From positions 1-15,678 of the forward strand of contig JBMYQA010000125.1 of assembly GCA_049600855.1 (NCBI GenBank): a DNA stretch of 15,678 nt, given 5' to 3'. The translations under genes and the position numbers were made by a program. Positions 8,213 to 14,847 of the stretch are shown piece after piece (within the stretch, counting starts at the first letter, position 1; every line of letters starts with the position of its first letter). Source of the DNA: JBMYQA01 sp049600855. GTDB lineage: Bacteria; Bacteroidota; Bacteroidia; Cytophagales; Flammeovirgaceae. A model generated the notes under the pieces. It had not been told where the DNA came from. It ran no database searches and saw only the letters and a program-made list of their open reading frames with translations.

Positions 8213-8221
8213 CGAAAGATA
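8213..8221 (-). promoter_or_regulatory. Promoter-like -7 box TATCTTTCG for the lipoprotein-metK unit
   Basis: The minus strand reads TATCTTTCG, one base off TAnnTTTG. A CTG lies about 20 nt upstream (8242-8244) in the -33 position. The sequence just upstream (AAGC-TGTATCTTTCG) recurs closely at 13881-13889, before another gene, which supports it being a real element. Confidence 0.45.
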
Positions 8222-8271
8222 CAGCTTTTACGAAATTAAAACAGCTTATTTTAAACAAGTTCGAAAAAATA

Positions 8272-8298
8272 AAAGACATCTCAAGAAGAGATGCCTTT
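8272..8298 (-). terminator. Intrinsic terminator of the J-pseudokinase/VWA/PurA-like operon
   Basis: On the minus strand AAAGGCATCTC and GAGATGTCTTT form an 11-bp stem with one G-U pair and a 5-nt loop (8283-8287). It is followed by TATTTTTTC. It lies about 65 nt past the stop of the PurA-like gene and upstream of the lipoprotein promoter. Confidence 0.75.
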
Positions 8299-8364
8299 AT
8301 GAATCTACAATTGAATAGTTAAGCTTGGATGTATAAATGCTGTAACTTCTGCATAAGCAGGTAG

Positions 8365-9567
8365 CTATGCCATATAATTCATTGACAAAGTCAATCCAGT
8401 AACGTCCATGTGATCTGCACAAGGCGAATGACTTTCAAGTAATTGATTAAATTGAACCGAAAACACATCTTCCTGAATCAATTCTAAAAAACTAACAGGA
8501 TTACTCACTTGACAATTGGTAATGGCTAAACCATCGACCAATTGATCTAAACAGGTAACTACCAGATTTTTAGATAGACTTTTACTATGGTTATGATCAC
8601 ACATTAAAGCATAATTTAATAACTCTAAATCTAGTAAACTCCTTCGAAACGCTCCTTGCCACTGATTACTTTGATTGGTTTCATGCTCTATGCCTTGTAA
8701 TCGAAGCGGTTTACCTTCATTCGTCATGGGTCCATTTCCATGTCTAGTTTGGTAGGCTCTTGTTACGTAATAGATGGATGGTTCTGCTAAACCATTGCGT
8801 TTGATGATGTCTAATGCATTTTTAGAAGTGGTATTTGACCGAGTAACATGCGGAAAAAAACCGTAATCCATATCCAACAAAATCCCTTGTGCTCCTTCAA
8901 ATACGAACGATTCAAATCGTTTAATCACCTCATGTTCTGGCAAAATCTGCGCAATTTTTATCGTTCTTTCTACAAAGTAAAGAAACTCTTCTTCCGAAAT
9001 GTCTTGTAATGCTTTTTGATACGCAAGGGTTAGGTGTTGCTGCCCACTTAACTTGCATTTATTCAGGTAATAACGATAAATCGTTTTCAGTTTTTCCTGC
9101 AATACTATGGGAAACAACAAATCTTGTGCATACAACTTGTGAGGACTTTCATTTCGTTCGATGGTTGCCCCAAACCCCAAGCCACAACTCCCATGCTTGT
9201 TTACGAGCTCTAGTGCGCGATTCCAAGCGATGTCATAAGGAGTCGTCACCATAGCCAGGGAGTCGATGTATAGCGTTGGACGAAATCCTAGAGCGACTAA
9301 ATTGGTGTACTCATGGGCAATTCCCGCAGGAGAAATGGAACAATATCGACTCATGTAACTCGGCACTCCTCGTAAAGTTCCACTGCCAAAATTGGAGAAT
9401 ACATGGTGTTTACCTTGCCCGTTCACTACGGTATGCCCAGCTTGCTGCCCTCCATTAAAGCGGACTACCAACGCATTGGGCTGCTGAAGACAGAGGAAAT
9501 CAGTCGTGATTCCTTTGCCTTCATCGCCAAAACCTAGTCCTAAAACGATCGTTGTGGTCTTTGTCAT
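8365..9567 (-). CDS. Divergent adenylosuccinate-synthetase-like enzyme (PurA paralogue)
   Basis: The 400-residue protein aligns by eye along the whole PurA family. It has the P-loop GFGDEGKG at 12-19 with catalytic Asp15, the RFNGGQQAGHTVV region (36-48) with catalytic His45, FEGAQG at 223-228, SNTT at 244-247, and TRHGNGP at 274-280. PurA joins IMP and aspartate at the cost of GTP. Two binding regions depart from the family. The aspartate loop, normally TTGRxRR, reads WQGAFRR at 303-309, so the first substrate-binding Arg is Ala. The guanine-contact motif TKLD reads TCLD at 338-341. It is therefore likely to use another acceptor, amine donor or nucleotide. Asp15 argues against a phage PurZ, which has Ser there. 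The start lies 5 nt after the VWA stop, which indicates translational coupling. The housekeeping PurA is expected elsewhere in the genome. Confidence 0.8.
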   Translation of the reverse strand: MTKTTTIVLGLGFGDEGKGITTDFLCLQQPNALVVRFNGGQQAGHTVVNGQGKHHVFSNFGSGTLRGVPSYMSRYCSISPAGIAHEYTNLVALGFRPTLYIDSLAMVTTPYDIAWNRALELVNKHGSCGLGFGATIERNESPHKLYAQDLLFPIVLQEKLKTIYRYYLNKCKLSGQQHLTLAYQKALQDISEEEFLYFVERTIKIAQILPEHEVIKRFESFVFEGAQGILLDMDYGFFPHVTRSNTTSKNALDIIKRNGLAEPSIYYVTRAYQTRHGNGPMTNEGKPLRLQGIEHETNQSNQWQGAFRRSLLDLELLNYALMCDHNHSKSLSKNLVVTCLDQLVDGLAITNCQVSNPVSFLELIQEDVFSVQFNQLLESHSPCADHMDVTGLTLSMNYMA

Positions 9568-9572
9568 GTTGC

Positions 9573-10529
9573 TTACAGTTTTAAAATGCCCTCATCAGAA
9601 GTAGTAGAAATATCCCCATGAACTTTCGCCAAAGCTTTGGATACCGTAGAAGCGATGGAAGCATCAAAAGCTGCCGTTACCTCATTCAGTGCAGAACCTT
9701 TGAGTACGGCAACGGTAGAAGCAATGGTTTCTGCAATTGCATTGTAATCTTCCAAAATAATTAATCGTTCCCCTAACAGCTCTTTCCAAGGATTTAAAAT
9801 TTTAGGATGATCGCGATAGCTCGCCTCATTAATGTGAATGTGGAATACTTCATACATGCGTTTTGCTTCTTCCAACAGTTCTTCAGCAGAAACAGGCTCA
9901 CAATTGCTATACCCCATGATTCGTTTTAATGATTCCTCATCGATCCCTTCCCAAGTCCATTCATCGCCAATGGTGAATAAGAATCCTTTTTGCCCTCTTT
10001 TTTCAAAAGAATCGGTAGAGGTATGCCTTGCGGCAAATAACCAAGCTAACAAGTAAGATTCCATGTATTGACCGCCACCGCCGCCTTCTAAGTAAGTGGT
10101 GGTGAGCCACTGATCGAGTTCTTGCGTACCTGATTCAAACTGCCCAATTTGCAGCGGAAACCGATCCGTAATGTGATCTCCAATGGCTCCAAAGAGTACC
10201 TGTGGGCCTTCAACACCGTGAGCTAACAAGGTATTCATCAGTGCACCAAGTTTTTCACGAACCAGTACTTCAGGAATGCGCCCCATACTGCCTGTTACGT
10301 CTAAAAAAACCATGATCGGAACAGTTTGTGGGTGCGCATCAGAATCGCGTGATTCGCGGAAGTTTACTCCTTTAGGGTCCATGTCTTTCGACAATGACTT
10401 AGAGGTAAAAATATCTTTTGTAGCTTTTGATTTTCGAGTATGCTTTAACACTGAAAAAGCATCGTCTGACCAACTAGAATAACCCATAATTTTCGTATTT
10501 TTTGATGAATAAAAAGTTGAGATTGCCAT
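9573..10529 (-). CDS. Von Willebrand A domain protein (soluble, MIDAS intact)
   Basis: The protein has 318 residues with no signal peptide or membrane segment. After about 65 polar residues the VWA fold begins at PIMVFLDVTGSMG. The MIDAS motif DVTGSM at 77-82 is complete, with a Gly-rich TTYLEGGGGG turn (143-152) probably holding the metal-binding Thr, and TIGDEW (187-191) the later Asp. The rest is helical, ending in an Ala/Ser-rich segment. It looks like a cytoplasmic VWA scaffold of the kind found with Ter- or MoxR-associated systems rather than a BatA protein. ATG 10529 has a purine-rich AGGATAGGAA just before it. A second possible start (MGYSSWSDD, ATG at 10487) is 14 codons in and cannot be ruled out. 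It sits 32 nt behind the J-domain gene and 5 nt ahead of the PurA-like gene. Confidence 0.8.
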   Translation of the reverse strand: MAISTFYSSKNTKIMGYSSWSDDAFSVLKHTRKSKATKDIFTSKSLSKDMDPKGVNFRESRDSDAHPQTVPIMVFLDVTGSMGRIPEVLVREKLGALMNTLLAHGVEGPQVLFGAIGDHITDRFPLQIGQFESGTQELDQWLTTTYLEGGGGGQYMESYLLAWLFAARHTSTDSFEKRGQKGFLFTIGDEWTWEGIDEESLKRIMGYSNCEPVSAEELLEEAKRMYEVFHIHINEASYRDHPKILNPWKELLGERLIILEDYNAIAETIASTVAVLKGSALNEVTAAFDASIASTVSKALAKVHGDISTTSDEGILKL

Positions 10530-10561
10530 TTCCTATCCTCAATGACTGGAAATGTGTCGTG

Positions 10562-11443
10562 TTACCAATCGAGTTGATGAAACTTCGATTTGAAATTACG
10601 CTTTAACATGGCTCTGTATTTTTGATAAGCCTCAAACGGTTCGTGATCTTGTGCAATCACAAAGTCGATAAATTCGTGGTGATGTGTTTTCTTTAACCGA
10701 ATGCCACTGCCTGAAGGATCGCCCATTAAGTAAATAGCCGTCTTTTTACACAATTCTAAATCGATAACTGGTACAGCTCTTTTTTCTTTAAAGATTTTAG
10801 GTGGATACCAGTTTCGATATTTCGCATTTAACGTGTTCAGTTTGGTATTTTTTAGTGTGAGGTGATAGAATGAGGTAACCACAATTCCATGTGTCTCTGG
10901 CACTACAAACACACTTTCGGGATTTATCCCTGCATGTACATAACCTACCTGAGCTAACCAACCCGAAAACTCTAGCATGCGCGACAATACCCACAATACG
11001 TGATGCTGTGGTAAGGATTTACCCGATAAGGGTATGGCGCGTTCGTGCAATTGAACGTGCAATTTCCCCTCTTCGAACTTCATGGCCTTAGGCAAATACT
11101 TTTTAAAATGCTGTGAAGCTTCATCGGTTAAAGCCATTAAGGTTTGATAGTTCCTCCATGAACGTTGTAATAATGCTTCTTTCCCGTGGTAAATCAGGAA
11201 CTCACCGTTTGTTCTGAACTCGCCTGACTCATTGTAATATTGTTTTCCAAGCTCATAATTTGTTTTTAATTCATTGAGCTTGGCAACGGCCTCATGAGCT
11301 GCTGGGTGACCACACAAATCTGGGTGGATGAGCTTCATGATTTGCTTAAACTCTTCTTTTAAGCGACTAATATCCAGCAAGTCTTGTAACTTATTGGCTT
11401 GTTGAATGTCTGCAATTAATTTTTCCGATTTAAGCAAAGTCAT
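10562..11443 (-). CDS. J-domain protein fused to a degenerate kinase fold (pseudokinase)
   Basis: From ATG 11443 the protein has 293 residues. Residues about 20-68 look like a J-domain: basic helix II, the HPD tripeptide at 40-42 that stimulates Hsp70 ATPase, and helix III (AVAKLNELKTNYE). Residues about 130-265 resemble the C-lobe of a protein kinase: a long helix, then YVHAGINPESVFV at 168-180 in the place of the catalytic loop xHRDxKPxNxxx, VVTSF at 188-192 in the place of DFG, and YPPKI (213-217) like the APE region. HRD is HAG and DFG is TSF, so catalysis is unlikely. A longer frame to 11515 would include promoter and operator DNA and is rejected. It is first in the three-gene operon. 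The J-domain call is firm; the pseudokinase call is a reading by eye. Confidence 0.7.
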   Translation of the reverse strand: MTLLKSEKLIADIQQANKLQDLLDISRLKEEFKQIMKLIHPDLCGHPAAHEAVAKLNELKTNYELGKQYYNESGEFRTNGEFLIYHGKEALLQRSWRNYQTLMALTDEASQHFKKYLPKAMKFEEGKLHVQLHERAIPLSGKSLPQHHVLWVLSRMLEFSGWLAQVGYVHAGINPESVFVVPETHGIVVTSFYHLTLKNTKLNTLNAKYRNWYPPKIFKEKRAVPVIDLELCKKTAIYLMGDPSGSGIRLKKTHHHEFIDFVIAQDHEPFEAYQKYRAMLKRNFKSKFHQLDW

Positions 11444-11459
11444 AGTAGTTTGTTTTTTT

Positions 11460-11474
11460 GTGTAATTATTACAC
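11460..11474. promoter_or_regulatory. Palindromic operator O1
   Basis: GTGTAATTATTACAC is a perfect palindrome with 7-bp arms about a central T. It lies 17-31 bp upstream of the J-pseudokinase ATG, inside the predicted 5' leader about 8 nt past the start site. On the plus strand it is flanked by TTTT on the left and TTAA on the right, as is the second copy at 11538-11552. It is probably a repressor site; the regulator is not encoded in this window. Confidence 0.6.
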
Positions 11475-11488
11475 TTAATAATATGTGT

Positions 11489-11520
11489 CAAATATACGCT
11501 TTTAAATTTTAACAAACAAA
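11489..11520 (-). promoter_or_regulatory. Promoter of the J-pseudokinase/VWA/PurA-like operon
   Basis: On the minus strand TTTG (11517-11520) is followed after 20 nt by TATATTTG (11489-11496), an exact -7 box. This is the best Bacteroidota-type promoter in the window. The start site would fall near 11482, between the -7 box and operator O1. Confidence 0.75.
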
Positions 11521-11537
11521 TGTTTTGGAATTATTTT

Positions 11538-11552
11538 GTGTAAAAAATACAC
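11538..11552. promoter_or_regulatory. Palindromic operator O2
   Basis: GTGTAAAAAATACAC has perfect 5-bp arms GTGTA/TACAC around AAAAA. It shares its flanks (TTTT before, TTAA after) with O1. Its centre is 78 bp from that of O1, placing it about 55-70 bp upstream of the start site. The two sites bracket the promoter. Confidence 0.55.
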
Positions 11553-11649
11553 TTAACTGAAATAACACAAAATATTCTTGATAAAGTATTACCAGATGAT
11601 GCAGCTTATACGCACTTAATTAAGTAGAAAGGGAAAAATGAACGTTTCA

Positions 11650-12147
11650 TTAGCGTACGCTGGAATATTCCAAAAAACTATAATCGTAAGCATTCTCTTG
11701 ATCTGCTTTATGATGCTCTTGAGCGATTAATTTCCATTCCTCTTGATTCCAATTCGGGAAAAAAGTATCGCCATGAAATGAATGGTGGATCAGTGTCAAC
11801 AGCATGCGATCACAAAAAGAAAGTGCTTGTTTATACACAAATGCTCCTCCCATAATCAAGACTTGCTCATCAGGCTGGAGTAAATGGAGGGCTTGCTTGA
11901 AGGATTTTGCTTGTACAATGGTTTCGTTTTGGGAAGGGAGCAGGGTTTGCTTGGTTAAAATGATATTCTTTTTGGAAGATAAAATAACATCTGGAGACAA
12001 AAAGGTCTTTTTCCCCATGATAAATGTTTTACCTGCCGAAACCTGATGAACCCGTTCCAAATCGGCAGGCAAATGCCAAGGAAGTTTATTTTGATAGCCA
12101 ATCACTCGATTTGAACTCATGGCTGCCATAATAATCAAATCAGGCAT
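11650..12147 (-). CDS. folA: Dihydrofolate reductase
   Basis: The enzyme reduces dihydrofolate to tetrahydrofolate with NADPH. The 165-residue sequence follows the family: IIMAAMSSNRVIGYQNKLPWHLPADL (residues 5-30) holds the Met20-loop region and the catalytic acid Asp29, FIMGKKTF (42-49) gives NADPH contacts, IMGGAFVY (98-105) is the Gly-Gly cofactor turn, and GDTFFP (126-131) carries the conserved Thr. The segment after FIMGKKTF is a few residues shorter than in the E. coli enzyme. The ATG at 12147 lies 7 nt after the DUF3822-like stop, so the two are coupled. After the stop there is only a weak hairpin (AATGAA/TTCATT, 11638-11652) with a short T-run, which may be its terminator. Confidence 0.93.
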   Translation of the reverse strand: MPDLIIMAAMSSNRVIGYQNKLPWHLPADLERVHQVSAGKTFIMGKKTFLSPDVILSSKKNIILTKQTLLPSQNETIVQAKSFKQALHLLQPDEQVLIMGGAFVYKQALSFCDRMLLTLIHHSFHGDTFFPNWNQEEWKLIAQEHHKADQENAYDYSFLEYSSVR

Positions 12148-12154
12148 CAGCTTA

Positions 12155-13021
12155 TTATCTTAAGAGGTAATAGGCACTAAATAAGTCGAAAGCATGATGC
12201 TCGGGCAATAGATCAAAATCTTCAGGAAAACTCAAGTTGCTAGGGCGGCCTCCCAACTCTACATTTCGAACATACTTTTGCAACAGGCTAACGATTTCCT
12301 CAATATCATCTTCTTGGCTCCAAAGCATCAATTTCGCATCTTCTGCGGAGAGTTTTAATTCATCCAACACAAACAAGATAAAGTAGAGAATATCGTTGGC
12401 GGTATTGTATGGAAAAGAGTTGATGAATTTGATCTTCTTATTTTCTAGCAATACAATACTCAACAACTCAGGATGAATACTAATGGCGAGCGTCTCTTGG
12501 TCATTGGCGAGTAAGCCATGTAGGAAACAACTATTAAAGTGAGCATGCTGAACAGCAATGTTTTTGTATTGATCATTCACCCATTCTTCTAATACATGAT
12601 TTACCGGGAAGTAGCAAACGGCATCTAGCTCATAATGCTTAATGTGGTGAAGTGTATGCGTTTCTTTATCAAATTGACAATTCAGCATGAGGTAGTTAAT
12701 AGCAGCCTCTTCATTATAATGTTCGTAAGGAATGAATACAAAATCTCTATTTACATTGATGCAAATGACCTTATGCCAATGCCCTGCGGTTAATAAATTA
12801 TTGTTTTCCCAAATTCCCTTCAAGCAATCTAACACAGATGCCGTACTATCCACTCCCTCAAAACTATAGCTTTCAAATAATAGGCATTGATTCCCTTCCG
12901 TATCAAACACACAAATATTGAGGTGATTCAAATGGAGTTGTAGGTATAAATCGTATTTGGCAATCAGATTTACATCAAATGAAGAATCTTTGATTTTATA
13001 TGAAGGAGAAATGGCGATCAT
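12155..13021 (-). CDS. DUF3822-like protein (probable actin-like fold)
   Basis: The protein has 288 residues, is soluble, and has no signal peptide. Its pattern fits the Bacteroidota family DUF3822: an opening IAKYDLYLQLHLNHLNICVFD strand pair (19-39 region), a middle stretch with HHIKHYELDAVCYFPVNHVLEEW (around 121-145) and a C-terminal ELGGRPSNL segment before the FDLFSAYYLLR tail. The family is thought to resemble ASKHA (actin/PilM-like) proteins, but I see no clear phosphate-binding motif. The role is unknown. It is the first gene of a unit with folA (7 nt gap). In other Bacteroidota this family often lies near rsmD or coaD; neither is here. The assignment rests on recalled family resemblance. 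Confidence 0.6.
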   Translation of the reverse strand: MIAISPSYKIKDSSFDVNLIAKYDLYLQLHLNHLNICVFDTEGNQCLLFESYSFEGVDSTASVLDCLKGIWENNNLLTAGHWHKVICINVNRDFVFIPYEHYNEEAAINYLMLNCQFDKETHTLHHIKHYELDAVCYFPVNHVLEEWVNDQYKNIAVQHAHFNSCFLHGLLANDQETLAISIHPELLSIVLLENKKIKFINSFPYNTANDILYFILFVLDELKLSAEDAKLMLWSQEDDIEEIVSLLQKYVRNVELGGRPSNLSFPEDFDLLPEHHAFDLFSAYYLLR

Positions 13022-13043
13022 CTGTATAGGGTTAAGTATTGAT

Positions 13044-13073
13044 TCAAGTTAGTGCTTTTTGGGCTAAAAACAA
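13044..13073 (-). promoter_or_regulatory. Possible promoter of the DUF3822-folA unit
   Basis: The minus strand has TTG (13071-13073), exactly 19 nt, then TAACTTGA (13044-13051). The spacing is ideal, but the -7 box departs from TAnnTTTG at its last two bases. The ATG follows about 23 nt downstream of the box. Confidence 0.35.
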
Positions 13074-13074
13074 A

Positions 13075-13101
13075 CTACCAAGCTTCAGAGAAACTTGGTA
13101 G
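13075..13101 (-). terminator. Intrinsic terminator of the membrane-protein gene at 13127-13738
   Basis: CTACCAAG (13075-13082) and CTTGGTAG (13094-13101) form a perfect 8-bp stem. On the minus strand it is followed by TTTGTTTTT. It lies 26 nt past the stop, so the upstream gene and the DUF3822-folA unit are probably transcribed separately. Confidence 0.75.
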
Positions 13102-13126
13102 CTTGATGCAATATGATTAAAGCAAA

Positions 13127-13738
13127 TTATTCCCAGTTGCCAGATAGTGTTGCATCAGTTCGAGAACCAAATCGTAATGGCCAACGCTTACGGCTTGGGT
13201 GATCTTCTGTACGTGTTTTGTCTAAAGGATGTCGATCTACCACCTCTAAAACCGCAATATCTACCCCTGATTTGGTTTGAATGGTTCCTGCATAGAGTTC
13301 AAATTTCTTATCTGTGCCAGGAATAGTGGATAACTCATCAGGATTAAAGTTAGGATATTCTTCTTTAGGGAATAGCTTAGTTGCTACGCTTTCTACCCCA
13401 ATGGTATCTATCTGGATGGTAATGATATCGCCTTTGTAATAATCTGGATCATCTCTTTTTCGAGGAGTAATGATTTCTTTTTTCTCAGTAATGTATAACT
13501 GACCATTTTTAACGAAATCGATTAATGAATCGAAACTAGAGGTGTATAAGCCACCATTAGCAGCTTTAAATGCTTTTTCAGCTTCTCTAATCATTTTTAG
13601 ACGCTTAATTACATTAGCCTCAGATTTTTTAATGTTTTCAGCCTCAACAATTTTTGAGTTGATGCTTTGGAAAAGTAAGTAGCCTAAAACAACTACTACA
13701 GGCACCATTAACAAGGTGAATATTTTCGTCTTAGTCAT
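13127..13738 (-). CDS. Single-pass membrane protein of unknown function
   Basis: The protein has 203 residues. Residues 6-24 form one uncleaved hydrophobic helix after a short basic N-terminus (MTKTK). A charged, probably coiled helix follows at about 30-62 (AENIKKSE...MIREAEKAFKAANG), then a beta-rich C-terminal domain that would sit in the periplasm. The stretch REAEKAFKAANGGLYTSSFDSLIDFV looks loosely like the helix-to-globular transition of pseudopilins, but there is no prepilin-peptidase site. The gene has its own terminator and a promoter-like box well upstream. Its neighbour is a DUF3822-like protein. I do not recognise the family with certainty. Confidence 0.6.
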   Translation of the reverse strand: MTKTKIFTLLMVPVVVVLGYLLFQSINSKIVEAENIKKSEANVIKRLKMIREAEKAFKAANGGLYTSSFDSLIDFVKNGQLYITEKKEIITPRKRDDPDYYKGDIITIQIDTIGVESVATKLFPKEEYPNFNPDELSTIPGTDKKFELYAGTIQTKSGVDIAVLEVVDRHPLDKTRTEDHPSRKRWPLRFGSRTDATLSGNWE

Positions 13739-13880
13739 AGCTATATTAATTTATGCAATTATAGGAATTTTTAGGAAGTAAAAAACAGCAAATCATCCAA
13801 AATAACGCAGTGAGCTAGAAAAATTTCCGAATTAAGGCTCATTTCACAAACTCAATTTTATCCCATAATGCTATTTTGGC

Positions 13881-13889
13881 CGAAAGATA
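13881..13889 (-). promoter_or_regulatory. Promoter-like box TATCTTTCG upstream of 13127-13738
   Basis: The minus strand reads CTGTATCTTTCGGCC, closely matching the box before the lipoprotein gene (TGTATCTTTCGCC). There is no good -33 TTG at the standard distance. The implied leader is about 135 nt, which is long. Confidence 0.35.
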
Positions 13890-13902
13890 CAGGCTTTAAA
13901 GC

Positions 13903-13938
13903 AAAAATGCCACGACAAATTCATGTCATGGCATTTTT
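13903..13938 (-). terminator. Terminator hairpin beyond the two-component operon, possibly bidirectional
   Basis: AAAAATGCCACGACA (13903-13917) and TGTCATGGCATTTTT (13924-13938) form a 15-bp stem with a 6-nt loop. The single mismatch is C-A on the plus strand but a G-U pair on the minus strand. T-runs flank it both ways (five on the minus strand, seven on the plus strand). The nearest upstream minus-strand gene is the response regulator, 270 nt away. Confidence 0.65.
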
Positions 13939-14207
13939 TTAACTTAAACCCAATAGAGTATTGGTTGATTAGAGTATCAATCACTGACCAAAGCTAGAAT
14001 AAATTTTCTTAACTTCCAGTATTTCAAGCACAATTTCAACAAGGTATTTCCGAGATTCGTTGATTTACCACTTTTTTAAATGTTCATATTGATGAAACCT
14101 CTGCGTCATATTTTGGAAAACTTCCTATAATCAACCCTAAATTATTTCCTAAAACTGTCAGCCAAGCCGTTCATCTTTTGTGTACTTTGGTCTCTTTCTT
14201 CCTGTTG

Positions 14208-14843
14208 TTAACGTTCTCCAAAATTCCCTGGCATTAAATACCCCATACTCTCCGCTATTCGGATGAGGTCAATCATATTTTTGGCACTGAACTTATTCAG
14301 CATATTTCTGCGGTGCGTTTCTACTGTCGTCACGGCGTTATTTAGTTTATCGGCAATTTCTGCTGAACTTAACCCTTGGGCAACTAATCGTAACACCTGC
14401 AACTCTCTCGCAGTCAGTTTTATTTTCTCTTGATGATTAAAGGTTAATGGGACTCCTTGCCCAAAAAAACTGCCGCCTTCTTTCACCACATTTATGGCTG
14501 TTAATAACTCTTTTGTTTTCGATTTTTTTAGTACATAACCATTTACCCCTAATTGCATTAGTAGTTGCACAAATACTTGGGTATTATACATGGTGGAAAT
14601 GATGATTTTTAATGCTGGATATTTTTTTCGGAGCATACGTGTGGTATCAATACCATCCATACCAGGCATATCAATATCCAAAATCACAATGTCAGGTTGT
14701 TGATCTGTTAACAGTTCAAGCAGTTCGTTTCCATTTGTCGCTACGCCAATAACTTCTAAATTGGGTTCTCGATTAAACATTTGCGCTAAACTGTCGAGCA
14801 AAAGTCCGTGGTCATCGACAATAATTAGTTTCGTTTTTTGCAT
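14208..14843 (-). CDS. NarL/FixJ-type response regulator (REC + LuxR HTH)
   Basis: From ATG 14843 the protein has 211 residues. The receiver domain (about 4-122) has the acidic pair Asp10-Asp11, phosphoacceptor Asp56 in VILDIDMPG, Thr84 and Lys106, all the residues needed for phosphorylation. The LuxR-type helix-turn-helix spans about 143-205 (LTARELQVLRLVAQGLSSAEIA, then TTVETHRRNMLNKF). It should be phosphorylated by the adjacent kinase and act as a transcription factor; targets are unknown. ATG 14843 lies 4 nt after the kinase stop. A longer frame from a TTG at 14885 would overlap the kinase and add a non-receiver tail, so it is rejected. Confidence 0.92.
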   Translation of the reverse strand: MQKTKLIIVDDHGLLLDSLAQMFNREPNLEVIGVATNGNELLELLTDQQPDIVILDIDMPGMDGIDTTRMLRKKYPALKIIISTMYNTQVFVQLLMQLGVNGYVLKKSKTKELLTAINVVKEGGSFFGQGVPLTFNHQEKIKLTARELQVLRLVAQGLSSAEIADKLNNAVTTVETHRRNMLNKFSAKNMIDLIRIAESMGYLMPGNFGER

Positions 14844-14847
14844 ATTA

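Larger units (their letters stand above)
13739..14207. other. Intergenic region of 469 bp
   Basis: It contains a promoter-like box at 13881-13889 and the hairpin terminator at 13903-13938. I see nothing definite in 13939-14207: only reading frames under about 20 codons, no tRNA and no clear repeat. Confidence 0.5.

Noticed and set aside
8365..9567. Phage-type PurZ (2-aminoadenine pathway)
   Set aside because: PurZ replaces the P-loop catalytic Asp with Ser; here GDEGKG is intact, and no phage genes or DNA polymerase partners are nearby.
11444..11515. Extended N-terminus of the J-domain protein
   Set aside because: It would cover the -7 box and operator O1; the ATG at 11443 fits the predicted transcript start.
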